Under the pieces are notes generated by a model, which was not told where the DNA came from, made no database searches, and was given only the letters and a program-made list of their open reading frames with translations. Below, piece after piece: positions 1 to 6,573 of a stretch of 7,004 nucleotides of DNA. Source of the DNA: Pseudomonadales bacterium (GTDB lineage Bacteria > Pseudomonadota > Gammaproteobacteria > Steroidobacterales > Steroidobacteraceae); assembly GCA_020442965.1 (NCBI GenBank), contig JAGRJB010000554.1, forward strand, positions 1 to 7,004. The letters run 5' to 3'. The stretch's first letter is position 1; the number at the start of each line of letters is the position of its first letter. The position numbers and the translations under genes were made by a program.

Positions 1-1
1 G

Positions 2-214
2 CCATCAAAACAATGGGGCGAAACACCGGTTGCATTTGTTGTCGCTCCCGAAGGAGATGCGCAGGAGCTCAAAGCTTTTGTCAACCAGCGTGTAGGCAAG
101 ATGCAAAGGATCGCAGACCTGAAACTGGTCGATCAAATTCCGCGCAACGAAATCGGGAAAATTCTAAAACGACAATTGCGAATGCAATACACGAACGAGG
201 CGATTTCACTTTGA
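2..214 (+). CDS. Acyl-CoA synthetase (AMP-binding, ANL superfamily), C-terminal fragment
   Basis: This is the last 70 codons of a gene that begins left of the window; the reading frame is open from base 2 to the TGA at 212-214. The peptide begins PSKQWGETPVAFVV and contains IPRNEIGKILKRQLR, the C-terminal subdomain of ANL adenylate-forming enzymes, which make acyl-CoA from a carboxylic acid, ATP and CoA. The lysine of the P-x-x-x-x-G-K motif, fragment residue 53 (codon 158-160), is the residue that in this family contacts the acid and AMP during adenylation, and it is present. The last ten residues (MQYTNEAISL) form an ordinary short tail. The N-terminal AMP-binding core is outside the window, so the chain length or type of acid cannot be inferred. 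The gene converges on the MFS gene with 71 bases between them. Assignment to the superfamily is firm; the exact enzyme is unknown. Confidence 0.9.
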   Translation, partial: PSKQWGETPVAFVVAPEGDAQELKAFVNQRVGKMQRIADLKLVDQIPRNEIGKILKRQLRMQYTNEAISL

Positions 215-285
215 ATTACGGTTGCCGGATGGTCACGAATGAGTAACTCGCCGGCATGTGTCACGCTTGTTTTTCCCGGCAGTGC

Positions 286-1599
286 TTATCGCGCCAACTC
301 CCAGTCAGCGGCAACCTTCCGTGATGCGAGGAAGAATAGCAGTGCACCAACGACATAGAATGACGAACCACATAACAGGGCGTAGCGCAGAGATTCGGAG
401 CCATATTGCTGTGTCATCGCATCTGAGATGACTCCCAATATCAGGGAACCCAGGCCCAGGCCAATCAAGTTGTTGATCAGCAGAAATATCGATGACCCGG
501 TTGAGCGCAGAGCGGGCGGAACTATATGCTGGATCGCCGTGAGGATAGTTCCGTAGCCCATGCCGCCAAGAGCTGTCGGCACCGCGAGTAACGACAGTGA
601 GAGATAGAGATTGCCCGTGCTAACCGCTCCAACGAAGAACGGGACAGACACGAGCAATGCAACGACCGGAATCAAGACATAGGCCGCGGGTCGTTGGGGT
701 CCGAATTTGTCGCCCAAATTGGCTCCGATCCAGGTTCCAGCCAACCCGCCCACGAGAATCAGGCTAGCGTAAATGAGTGAAACATCAGCCAGCGACAGGG
801 AGAATGAACGGACGTAGAAAGAGGGTATCCAGAAGGTTATGCCGTAGCTTGCTGTCGCCGACATCGCCGAACCCAGCGACAACAACCAGAAGCTGGGCTT
901 GGATTTCAACACTGATGCTGTTTCACGGACATTGAACTTTACGGGGGACGGGGACCTGGATTTCTTGACATCGAGACCGCCGCGTACCGGGTCACGAACA
1001 ATGAACTTGAAAACGGGTGCGATCGTAATGCCGAGCAAACCCATGGTCAGAAAAGCGGTCCGCCAGTCGAAGGCCGTTGCCATCAAGCCGCCGAAGGCCA
1101 GGCCAACCGCGCTTCCGATGGGAATGCCAAAGGAATAGAACCCCAACGCGCGCGCTCTTTGCCCGGGAGGGAAATAATCGGCGATGAGCGAATACGAGGG
1201 GGCGACGCCGCCGGCTTCCCCGACCCCAACGCCAAGCCTGGCCAGGAACAGCTGGGGAAAACTCACGGCCGCCGCACAGAGCGCGGTGAATCCGCTCCAA
1301 GTGGCCAGCGCAATTGTAATGATCCAGGACCGGCTCTTGCGATCGGCAAGCCATGCAATCGGTACACCAAGAGTGGCATAGAACAAGGCAAACGCCGTTC
1401 CGCCGAGCAATCCCAGCTCGGTGTCCGACAGTCCCAGATCTTCCTTTATCGGAACCGCCATGACACCTAACAGGACGCGATCCGCGAAGTTCAGGATGTA
1501 GACGAATAACAAGACGCCCAAAACCAGGAACGGACTGCCAGGCAAACTTCCATGCTTGCCGGCCTTTACGTGAGGATCGTGACCCGGTTCTTGGTCCAA
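286..1599 (-). CDS. MFS transporter, Spinster (Spns)-like
   Basis: The 437-residue product is an inner-membrane secondary transporter with about twelve predicted helices: roughly 24-44, 60-80, 93-113, 117-138, 150-172, 182-200, then a polar central loop 201-232, then six more between 237 and 425. The MFS signature between helices 2 and 3 is visible (GVPIAWLADRKSR, 78-90). NFADR in helix 1 (D40, R41) and RLGVGVGEAG in helix 4 (R121, E128) are typical of the Spinster-like branch, where these charged residues are linked to proton coupling. The start is a TTG at 1597-1599. No ATG or GTG precedes it in frame within the 25-base gap and no good Shine-Dalgarno is visible, so translation probably depends on coupling to the receptor gene, which ends at 1625. 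Cotranscription suggests that it moves the compound the receptor imports, or a product of it. Direction and substrate cannot be read from sequence. Confidence 0.9.
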   Translation of the reverse strand: MDQEPGHDPHVKAGKHGSLPGSPFLVLGVLLFVYILNFADRVLLGVMAVPIKEDLGLSDTELGLLGGTAFALFYATLGVPIAWLADRKSRSWIITIALATWSGFTALCAAAVSFPQLFLARLGVGVGEAGGVAPSYSLIADYFPPGQRARALGFYSFGIPIGSAVGLAFGGLMATAFDWRTAFLTMGLLGITIAPVFKFIVRDPVRGGLDVKKSRSPSPVKFNVRETASVLKSKPSFWLLSLGSAMSATASYGITFWIPSFYVRSFSLSLADVSLIYASLILVGGLAGTWIGANLGDKFGPQRPAAYVLIPVVALLVSVPFFVGAVSTGNLYLSLSLLAVPTALGGMGYGTILTAIQHIVPPALRSTGSSIFLLINNLIGLGLGSLILGVISDAMTQQYGSESLRYALLCGSSFYVVGALLFFLASRKVAADWELAR

Positions 1600-1624
1600 C
1601 GAATGGTGCCGCGTTATCCGTCGG

Positions 1625-3910
1625 TCAGAATCTGTATTCCACCGTCACTTTTGCAGTGCGGGGCTGTCCGTAGAAGCTGACTACCGAATTGCCAAAAAAC
1701 GGCACCGGGAAGTTGTATCCGCCAATCTTGTATTTCTTGTCGAACAAGTTGCGCCCGTGGAGACCAACTCGCCAATGTTCGTTCTCGGACGTCCAGACTG
1801 CACTCAGATCAACGAGCTCGTAGCCCTTCTGATCCAGAGCGGGGATCGGTGTTTCAAACAGGTTCACGCTGCTACGGAACGAGATATTGGCGTTGACATC
1901 CAGTCGTCCGCTCGAGCTCAGATCGTGATAGATGTGCAATCCGAAGAAACCGCTCCATTCGGGCGTGTTCTGGAAGACGCGCAGGTCCGAAACATCGGCA
2001 TAACAACCGATTGCGGAGGGTGGTGAAGGTGCATCGTCAATACAGATGAACCCGTTAGCGGGGGCGCCTGGTACGAACGATGCGTACTTGTCGAACTTGG
2101 CATCGATATAGCCGGCCGCAAAATTCGCCGAGAGCCAATCGGTGAGCTGCGCCGTACCTTCAAGTTCAGCGCCATTGATGCGCGATTCACCGGCGTTATC
2201 AACAAAACTGACCGCACTGGTTCCGACGGGCACCTGCGTTGTCACCTGCTGGCCCTTGTATTTTGCGTGGAAGGCAGCGGCATTTAGTCGCAAGCGATTG
2301 TTGAACAGAAAGGATTTGAAACCGGCTTCATAGGAATCGACAATTTCGGGATTGTAGCCGTTCATCGTGGCGGGTGTTACGGATGCATCACCGCGCATGT
2401 CGAAACCGCCGGACTTGAATCCACGGCCATAGGCGGCATACAGGTTGAAATCATCGACAACCTTGTAAGACACACTGAGCCGAGGTGTCACTTCGGAGTA
2501 GCTGCGCTGGTTGGTGTAGTCCGTCAGTACTGCAAATGGGTTGGCATTTGCGCCAGGCACGCCGACACCCGCATAGTTCGCCTTGAAAACCGTGCCGTCC
2601 TTGTCATCGCGTGTCCAGCGGAGACCGACGGACGCTGAGAAACGCTCAGTAATGTCGATATTGGCATCACCGAACAACGCAACGCTCTCGGTATCTACAT
2701 TGCCACTGGTCGTCTGGGTAAAGCCGAGCAGCCCGAGTACGGCATGAAAAGCGCCCGCAGCCGATGAGTCCATGTAGTAAGCGCCAAGGACACCGCTAAC
2801 ATTGCCGAAGTCAAATTGCGCCTGCAGTTCCTGCGAGAATTGACTGTCTTTATAGAAGCCAGGGATATCGAAGTATGGTTGCGGCAGACCATCGAAGTCG
2901 ATGCCATCCCCGCTTGTATCTCCATCACGATAGGCGGTAATCGACTTGAGAGTAAGCGTATCGGACGCCTGCCATTGCCCAGTCAGAGATACACCGTTAG
3001 TCCGCACCCGTCCTTTGTATCCAATCCCTGACAACGTGTCGTAAACACTGTCGAGTGGCGGTGCTCCGGTCGGGAATACTGGCGTTTCGCGATGGCCGTT
3101 ATTGATGTTGCTATCGTCGCGGAAGGAGTCTGCCGTCAGGCGAAAGAACAAGGTGTCGGAAGGTTCCCACTCGGCAGTGACGCGACCAGCCAAGCTATCC
3201 CGATTGGCGTGCTCCTTGTCCAGTGTGAGATTCTTGCCAAAACCGTCGCGGCTATGGCGAGCAACTGCCGCGCCAACGCGAAAATGCTCGGAAACCGGCG
3301 TCGATCCAGCGACAATCCCGTTGAATTCGCTGTATGTCCCGAACTCTCCTCGCAGCTTCAGCATTGGATCATCGTCCAACCTCCGTGTTACATATTTGAC
3401 GGTTCCGCCGATCGTGTTGCGACCGTAAAGCGTTCCTTGCGGGCCGCGCAGCACTTCGATCCGGTCGATATCGAAGACATCAAGCACCGCGCCTTGTGGC
3501 CGCGCAATATACACATCGTCAACATAGAGTCCAACGCCGGGCTCGAACCCCCACAGCGGGTCTTGCTGACCGATGCCCCGGATAAAAGCTGTTAGCGTCG
3601 AATTGGTTCCACGCGAGACCTGCAATGTCAGGTTAGGCGTCGTGCGCTGCAAGGCGGTAATGTCGGCCGCTCCCTGCACATCCAGCTGCTCAGCCGTGGC
3701 AACCGTCATCGCGATGGGTACATCGAGCTCGCGTTCTTCGAGTCGCCGTGCCGTAACGACGACGTCTTCGATTTGGCTATCTGCGGCCGCCGACCGACCT
3801 TCGCTACTCGTGCCCTGATTGCCTTGTGCGATTGCATGGCCAGGCAGAGACAACACCGAAAGCGATAGCCCCATCAGGCCGACGAATTTGCGTTTGCTTG
3901 TCACTGACAT
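1625..3910 (-). CDS. TonB-dependent outer-membrane receptor
   Basis: The 761-residue product is an outer-membrane beta-barrel importer powered by TonB-ExbB-ExbD. Residues 1-28 are a signal peptide: basic SKRK, a hydrophobic stretch, and a likely cut after AIA. A TonB box lies at about 48-55 (EDVVVTAR). The plug follows to about 177, with FIRGIG at 109-114 and the hallmark block VGLYVDDVYIARPQG, then IEVLRGPQGTLYGRN at 151-165. The rest is a barrel of about 22 strands, ending YRF with the C-terminal aromatic typical of Bam substrates. Length is normal. A well-placed GGGGAA (3917-3922) supports the ATG at 3908-3910. It resembles the large group of sphingomonad-type receptors for organic substrates rather than a recognisable siderophore or B12 receptor. 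C623 and C636 lie 13 apart, probably in an extracellular loop, and could form a disulfide. It is the first gene of an apparent operon with the MFS transporter. Confidence 0.95.
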   Translation of the reverse strand: MSVTSKRKFVGLMGLSLSVLSLPGHAIAQGNQGTSSEGRSAAADSQIEDVVVTARRLEERELDVPIAMTVATAEQLDVQGAADITALQRTTPNLTLQVSRGTNSTLTAFIRGIGQQDPLWGFEPGVGLYVDDVYIARPQGAVLDVFDIDRIEVLRGPQGTLYGRNTIGGTVKYVTRRLDDDPMLKLRGEFGTYSEFNGIVAGSTPVSEHFRVGAAVARHSRDGFGKNLTLDKEHANRDSLAGRVTAEWEPSDTLFFRLTADSFRDDSNINNGHRETPVFPTGAPPLDSVYDTLSGIGYKGRVRTNGVSLTGQWQASDTLTLKSITAYRDGDTSGDGIDFDGLPQPYFDIPGFYKDSQFSQELQAQFDFGNVSGVLGAYYMDSSAAGAFHAVLGLLGFTQTTSGNVDTESVALFGDANIDITERFSASVGLRWTRDDKDGTVFKANYAGVGVPGANANPFAVLTDYTNQRSYSEVTPRLSVSYKVVDDFNLYAAYGRGFKSGGFDMRGDASVTPATMNGYNPEIVDSYEAGFKSFLFNNRLRLNAAAFHAKYKGQQVTTQVPVGTSAVSFVDNAGESRINGAELEGTAQLTDWLSANFAAGYIDAKFDKYASFVPGAPANGFICIDDAPSPPSAIGCYADVSDLRVFQNTPEWSGFFGLHIYHDLSSSGRLDVNANISFRSSVNLFETPIPALDQKGYELVDLSAVWTSENEHWRVGLHGRNLFDKKYKIGGYNFPVPFFGNSVVSFYGQPRTAKVTVEYRF

Positions 3911-3916
3911 TTTGCA

Positions 3917-3922
3917 TTCCCC
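3917..3922 (-). promoter_or_regulatory. Ribosome binding site of the TonB-dependent receptor
   Basis: Read on the minus strand, GGGGAA lies six bases upstream of the receptor ATG (3908-3910). It is a good match to the anti-Shine-Dalgarno sequence at usable spacing and supports the chosen start and signal peptide. Confidence 0.65.
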
Positions 3923-3943
3923 GGTTACGTCACCCGCCTCGTT

Positions 3944-3976
3944 TCAGTGTTCTTGATGTTCACTGACTGATGAACA
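3944..3976. promoter_or_regulatory. Two overlapping dyads near the predicted start of transcription
   Basis: TCAGTG (3944-3949) and CACTGA (3961-3966) form an inverted repeat with an 11-base spacer. Overlapping it, TGTTCA (3957-3962) and TGAACA (3971-3976) form a second with an 8-base spacer. Total spans of 23 and 20 bases are in the range of TetR-family operators. They lie at the start of the predicted receptor transcript. They could instead fold in the leader RNA, but the stems are only six bases long. Confidence 0.35.
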
Positions 3977-4020
3977 ACATTCTGTACCATGGATTACCGG
4001 AGAGTCAAGACTGTTCATCA
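3968..4020. repeat. 9-base inverted repeat flanking the predicted receptor promoter
   Basis: TGATGAACA at 3968-3976 is exactly repeated in inverted orientation as TGTTCATCA at 4012-4020, with 35 bases between the arms and 44 bases centre to centre. The arms sit just outside the predicted -10 and -35 elements. A pair of identical half-sites placed this way suggests binding by a regulator, most obviously the divergent TetR protein, but that link is inferred from position alone. Confidence 0.5.
3979..4008 (-). promoter_or_regulatory. Predicted sigma-70-type promoter of the receptor-transporter operon
   Basis: On the minus strand TTGACT (4003-4008, five of six matches to the -35 consensus) is followed after 18 bases by CAGAAT (3979-3984, four of six matches to the -10 consensus). 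This would start transcription near 3970-3973 and give a leader of about 60 bases before the receptor ATG. It is the best promoter-like pair seen on the minus strand of this intergenic region. It is a pattern match only, and alphaproteobacterial promoters often diverge from the consensus. Confidence 0.4.
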
Positions 4021-4029
4021 ATTAATGAA
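4014..4029. promoter_or_regulatory. 16-base near-perfect palindrome upstream of the predicted -35
   Basis: TTCATCAATTAATGAA is a palindrome with a single mismatched pair (C4019 opposite A4024). It overlaps the distal copy of the 9-base repeat (4012-4020) and lies just upstream of the predicted receptor -35. It is a candidate operator; AT-rich palindromes of this length also arise by chance, so the call is tentative. Confidence 0.35.
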
Positions 4030-4199
4030 TAATCGGTATCGTTCGCATCTTTGCGGTTGCGGTGTTTTGCAGAAAAGTTCGCGGCCGCTGCGTAATTTCA
4101 TCTGGAAACATCCTCGCGTCATGATTCCTGCGCCCGTTCTGAATCTTTGCAACGAGCAGTGCCGACAGAGCAGGATTGCGACATGGTTACTGACTGGAT

Positions 4200-4205
4200 G
4201 GCGGA
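4200..4205 (+). promoter_or_regulatory. Likely ribosome binding site of the TetR gene
   Basis: GGCGGA ends six bases before the ATG at 4212. It is a moderate Shine-Dalgarno match. An in-frame TGA at 4191-4193 rules out any start further upstream, and no other ATG, GTG or TTG occurs in frame before the helix-turn-helix, so this start is well constrained. Confidence 0.45.
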
Positions 4206-4211
4206 CACAAT

Positions 4212-4955
4212 ATGGACAAGACCACAGCATCGACAAGAACAAGAAGTGGCAGAAAGCGCAGCTACCGCGGCGTAACCAAAAAGTCGAAATCGGCGCCGAA
4301 TAAGAAAGAGCGTCAAAGTACCAAGACCCGAAATCTGATACTTGATGCGGCAGAAGGGCTGTTCGCCCGCCATGGCCTGTACGGAGTGACCGTCCGTGAT
4401 CTCGCAGACAGTGCTGCCGTCGATACCGCGCTCGTTCACTATTATTTCGGCACAAAGACCGAGGTATTTCACGCTGTCTTCAAGCGTCGCTCGGGAACAA
4501 TCAACGAGGCACGCATGCAATCCATGAGCCGCTATGAAGAAGAAGCAGCCGGCGATCTAACAGTTGAGGGCGCGATTCGAGCGTTCCTCGAACCAATCTT
4601 CGACAATGACCGCCAGAACGATCGAGGCTGGCGGAACTATTCTGCACTGGTTGCTATGGCGAACAACAGCCAGGAATGGGGCGGGGAGATGATGAGCCAG
4701 TATTTTGACAAGGTCATCCACCGGTTGATAGATCTGTTGCGCAAGGCCATACCCGGAGCCAATGATCAGGATTTGTACTGGGCATACCAGATGTTTTCCG
4801 GCTCATTAATGGTGATTCAGGCGAACACTGGTCGGATCGAGCTACTCTCCAAAAGGAAATGCCGATCGGATGATGTCGATGCGTTTGGCGAACGCTTGAT
4901 TGCCTACACTTCCGCTGGTTTCAAGGCGATCTGCGAACCACACGAAAGTGCTTGA
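4212..4955 (+). CDS. TetR/AcrR-family transcriptional regulator
   Basis: The 247-residue product is a one-component repressor-type regulator. The DNA-binding domain covers about residues 40-88: helix 1 in RNLILDAAEGLFARHG, then TVRDLADSAAVDTALVHYYF with the recognition helix and the conserved YYF, then GTKTEVF. The C-terminal part (about 115-240), including DLYWAYQMFSGSLM and ANTGRIELLS, resembles the ligand domain of PsrA-like or YcdC-like TetR proteins, some of which sense acyl compounds; that similarity is a judgement from memory, not a search. Residues 1-38 are an unusually long basic tail with 14 Lys or Arg and two acidic residues, whereas most TetR proteins reach helix 1 within 10-20 residues. 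The gene is divergent from the receptor-transporter operon, so it most likely controls that operon and itself through the dyads between them. It converges on the esterase gene, 67 bases away. Confidence 0.92.
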   Translation: MDKTTASTRTRSGRKRSYRGVTKKSKSAPNKKERQSTKTRNLILDAAEGLFARHGLYGVTVRDLADSAAVDTALVHYYFGTKTEVFHAVFKRRSGTINEARMQSMSRYEEEAAGDLTVEGAIRAFLEPIFDNDRQNDRGWRNYSALVAMANNSQEWGGEMMSQYFDKVIHRLIDLLRKAIPGANDQDLYWAYQMFSGSLMVIQANTGRIELLSKRKCRSDDVDAFGERLIAYTSAGFKAICEPHESA

Positions 4956-5022
4956 AGCGGAAATCATCCAGACGATCGTCCGGCTGGTTTGGTTCGCCAC
5001 GCACACACGAACGCACGCGATA

Positions 5023-6573
5023 TCAGTGCAGTTCCCACAGGAATTTCGCAGCATTGACGGCGGCATGCAGCATGTCCGCGTCGAGGCTATCCGGTTCCCG
5101 GATGCCGCCACGGTTGCCGAGCACGAAGTACGTCGCATTGTTCGATTGCGCCGCAGGCCAATTGGACAGACTATCGCTATTGGGATTGCCGGTGGCGGCG
5201 AATCGGGTCCAGCGAGTGATCATCTCATCAGAAACCAGCTGGTCGTGTTCATCCCATTGTTCCAACATCGTTCCAGGTGTGCCGTACAGATACGGCAGTT
5301 CGCCACCATGGGGCGCGCCGCCTAGTTCCACACGCTGCGAGGCAGGGACTTGCTCGAAATAGTACAAGTACGACGGAGCGCCAAGACTTGCGTGCCGCTG
5401 CGCGAGAAACCTTGCAGGCTGTACAAAAAACAGCTCGCCCCGAAGCTGAACATCGGCAGGCAAGTGGCTGTTCTTTCGATTCTCATATCGCGACAACAGT
5501 TCCTTGTAGAGGGTTGGTAGTGTCGCTTGCGCCATTTCGTCAGTCAGGCTTCGCAGGCTCCCCTCAAATGACGTAGCGCCAGTCAGAAAGGGTACGGCAG
5601 CCTGTTCGCCGTGCGAAAACGCGTCCCCGGGGCTACGGGACAGAAAGTTGCCATCAATATTCGGGAAGGAAAAAAACGTGGCGGCCGCAATTCTGTTAGC
5701 GGGGATACGGCGCAGATCCGCAGGTGAGGCATTCTCATCCAGGCCCAGCGAGATAACCCATTGGTGGCCACTATTCTCCGCCGACGCCGCGCCACTTCTA
5801 GTCTTGGGGAACACTGCCGTGCCGCCGGCGGACTGTGCAATCGCTTTGGCGAACAGCCCCTTCGCGTAGGGGCTGGTCATGAGCGCCGTGACCGCTACAC
5901 CCCCGGAGGATTGCCCCGCTATCGTAATGTTTTCCGCGTCTCCGCCAAACTGACCGATATTCTCGCGCACCCACCGAAGCGCTGCCGCTTGATCCAGCAT
6001 GCCGTAGTTACCAAGAGGCTGTCCCTCTTGTTCCTTGCTCAATGATGGAAGCGCCAGAAAGCCCAGCGCGCCCAGCCGATAGTTGATAGTGACCACCACC
6101 ACGCCGTGCGCCGCCAAGGCAGTTCCATCGTATACAGGCTGCGAGCCGGAACCGATTGTGAAGGCACCGCCATGTATCCAGAAGAGCACCGGGCGCTTTT
6201 CTCCATCCCTTAGCGCACGCGACGGCGTCCAGATATTGAGAGTGAGGCAGTCCTCGCTAAAGGGTACTGAGACCCCGAACGGTGGCGGCACTGTCGGCTG
6301 AACACAAGGTGGGCCGAACTTGCTGGATTCACGAATTCCTTCCCATGACGAAGGCTTTTGCGGTGCTCGCCACCGCAGTTCTCCGACGGGCGGAGTGGCA
6401 TACGGGATACCACGAAAAGCGCTTACCACACCCTTGTCTTCGCCCCGTACTTTGCCAGATCGTGTTTCTGCAACCGGGCCCGCAATTGAGGCCGCCACAC
6501 GATCGGCCTTCGGCGCACTGGCCACACTTGTACCCAGCAAAATTCCAAGTGTGATGATCATCGATTTCTGCAT
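5023..6573 (-). CDS. Exported type B carboxylesterase (alpha/beta hydrolase)
   Basis: The 516-residue product should hydrolyse carboxylic esters in the periplasm or outside the cell. Residues 1-20 (MQKS, then IITLGILLGTSVASA) are a signal peptide. Landmarks in this numbering: FRGIPYA near 53-59; C90 and C109, the latter in EDCLTLNIW, positioned for the disulfide common in this family; the oxyanion-hole motif HGGAF at 134-138; NYRLGALGF near 164-172; nucleophile S222 in GQSSGG; acid E337 in SFEG; and H422 in APHGGELPY. The triad is therefore complete and the length normal. The ATG at 6571-6573 was preferred over an in-frame GTG at 6613-6615 because it follows a GGGA at usable spacing and puts the signal peptide at the N-terminus. 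It converges on the TetR gene. Substrate is unknown; fungal-toxin esterases, para-nitrobenzyl esterases and general esterases all share this fold. Confidence 0.93.
   Translation of the reverse strand: MQKSMIITLGILLGTSVASAPKADRVAASIAGPVAETRSGKVRGEDKGVVSAFRGIPYATPPVGELRWRAPQKPSSWEGIRESSKFGPPCVQPTVPPPFGVSVPFSEDCLTLNIWTPSRALRDGEKRPVLFWIHGGAFTIGSGSQPVYDGTALAAHGVVVVTINYRLGALGFLALPSLSKEQEGQPLGNYGMLDQAAALRWVRENIGQFGGDAENITIAGQSSGGVAVTALMTSPYAKGLFAKAIAQSAGGTAVFPKTRSGAASAENSGHQWVISLGLDENASPADLRRIPANRIAAATFFSFPNIDGNFLSRSPGDAFSHGEQAAVPFLTGATSFEGSLRSLTDEMAQATLPTLYKELLSRYENRKNSHLPADVQLRGELFFVQPARFLAQRHASLGAPSYLYYFEQVPASQRVELGGAPHGGELPYLYGTPGTMLEQWDEHDQLVSDEMITRWTRFAATGNPNSDSLSNWPAAQSNNATYFVLGNRGGIREPDSLDADMLHAAVNAAKFLWELH

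Larger units (their letters stand above)
3911..4211. other. Divergent intergenic region between receptor and TetR genes
   Basis: These 301 bases hold no supportable gene. The left half (to about 4030) carries the receptor ribosome site, its predicted promoter and the inverted repeats. The right half should hold the promoter for the TetR gene. The only candidate noticed there is weak: TTGCAG (4067-4072), an 18-base spacer, then CGTAAT (4091-4096). From about 4100 to 4190 nothing recognisable was seen. The region is AT-richer around 4010-4035 than its surroundings. Confidence 0.6.

Noticed and set aside
13..246. Open frame of 77 codons on the plus strand at the left edge
   Set aside because: It overlaps the acyl-CoA synthetase end in another frame; its peptide is Arg/Cys-rich with no family resemblance, whereas the frame from base 2 gives a clear ANL C-terminus.
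221..280. GCCGG/CCGGC inverted arms between the acyl-CoA synthetase and transporter genes as a terminator
   Set aside because: Five-base arms with loops of about 20 bases or more; the T run (270-274) lies inside the loop rather than after the stem, so a terminator is not supported.
3092..3595. Plus-strand open frame of 167 codons inside the receptor gene
   Set aside because: It is antisense to the conserved plug and early barrel of the receptor, has no recognisable domain, and no ribosome site was seen.
3901..3967. 8-base direct repeat TCACTGAC (3901-3908 and 3960-3967)
   Set aside because: One copy lies in the receptor start codons and the other in the leader; at 8 bases it is likely chance and adds nothing beyond the dyads already described.
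4018..4520. Two overlapping minus-strand open frames (145 and 133 codons) across the start of the TetR gene
   Set aside because: They are antisense to the TetR helix-turn-helix, are rich in Cys and Arg as expected of shadow frames, and would block the divergent regulatory region.
4971..4980. Perfect 10-base palindrome GACGATCGTC between the TetR and esterase genes
   Set aside because: Considered as a bidirectional terminator or operator, but the stem is short, has almost no loop, and no T tract follows on either strand; likely chance.
3783..5688. Three GCGGCCGC sites (3783-3790, 4081-4088, 5681-5688) as possible construct junctions
   Set aside because: Two lie within normally coding, uninterrupted genes and one in the intergenic region; no vector-like sequence adjoins them, and GC-rich proteobacterial DNA can carry such sites naturally.
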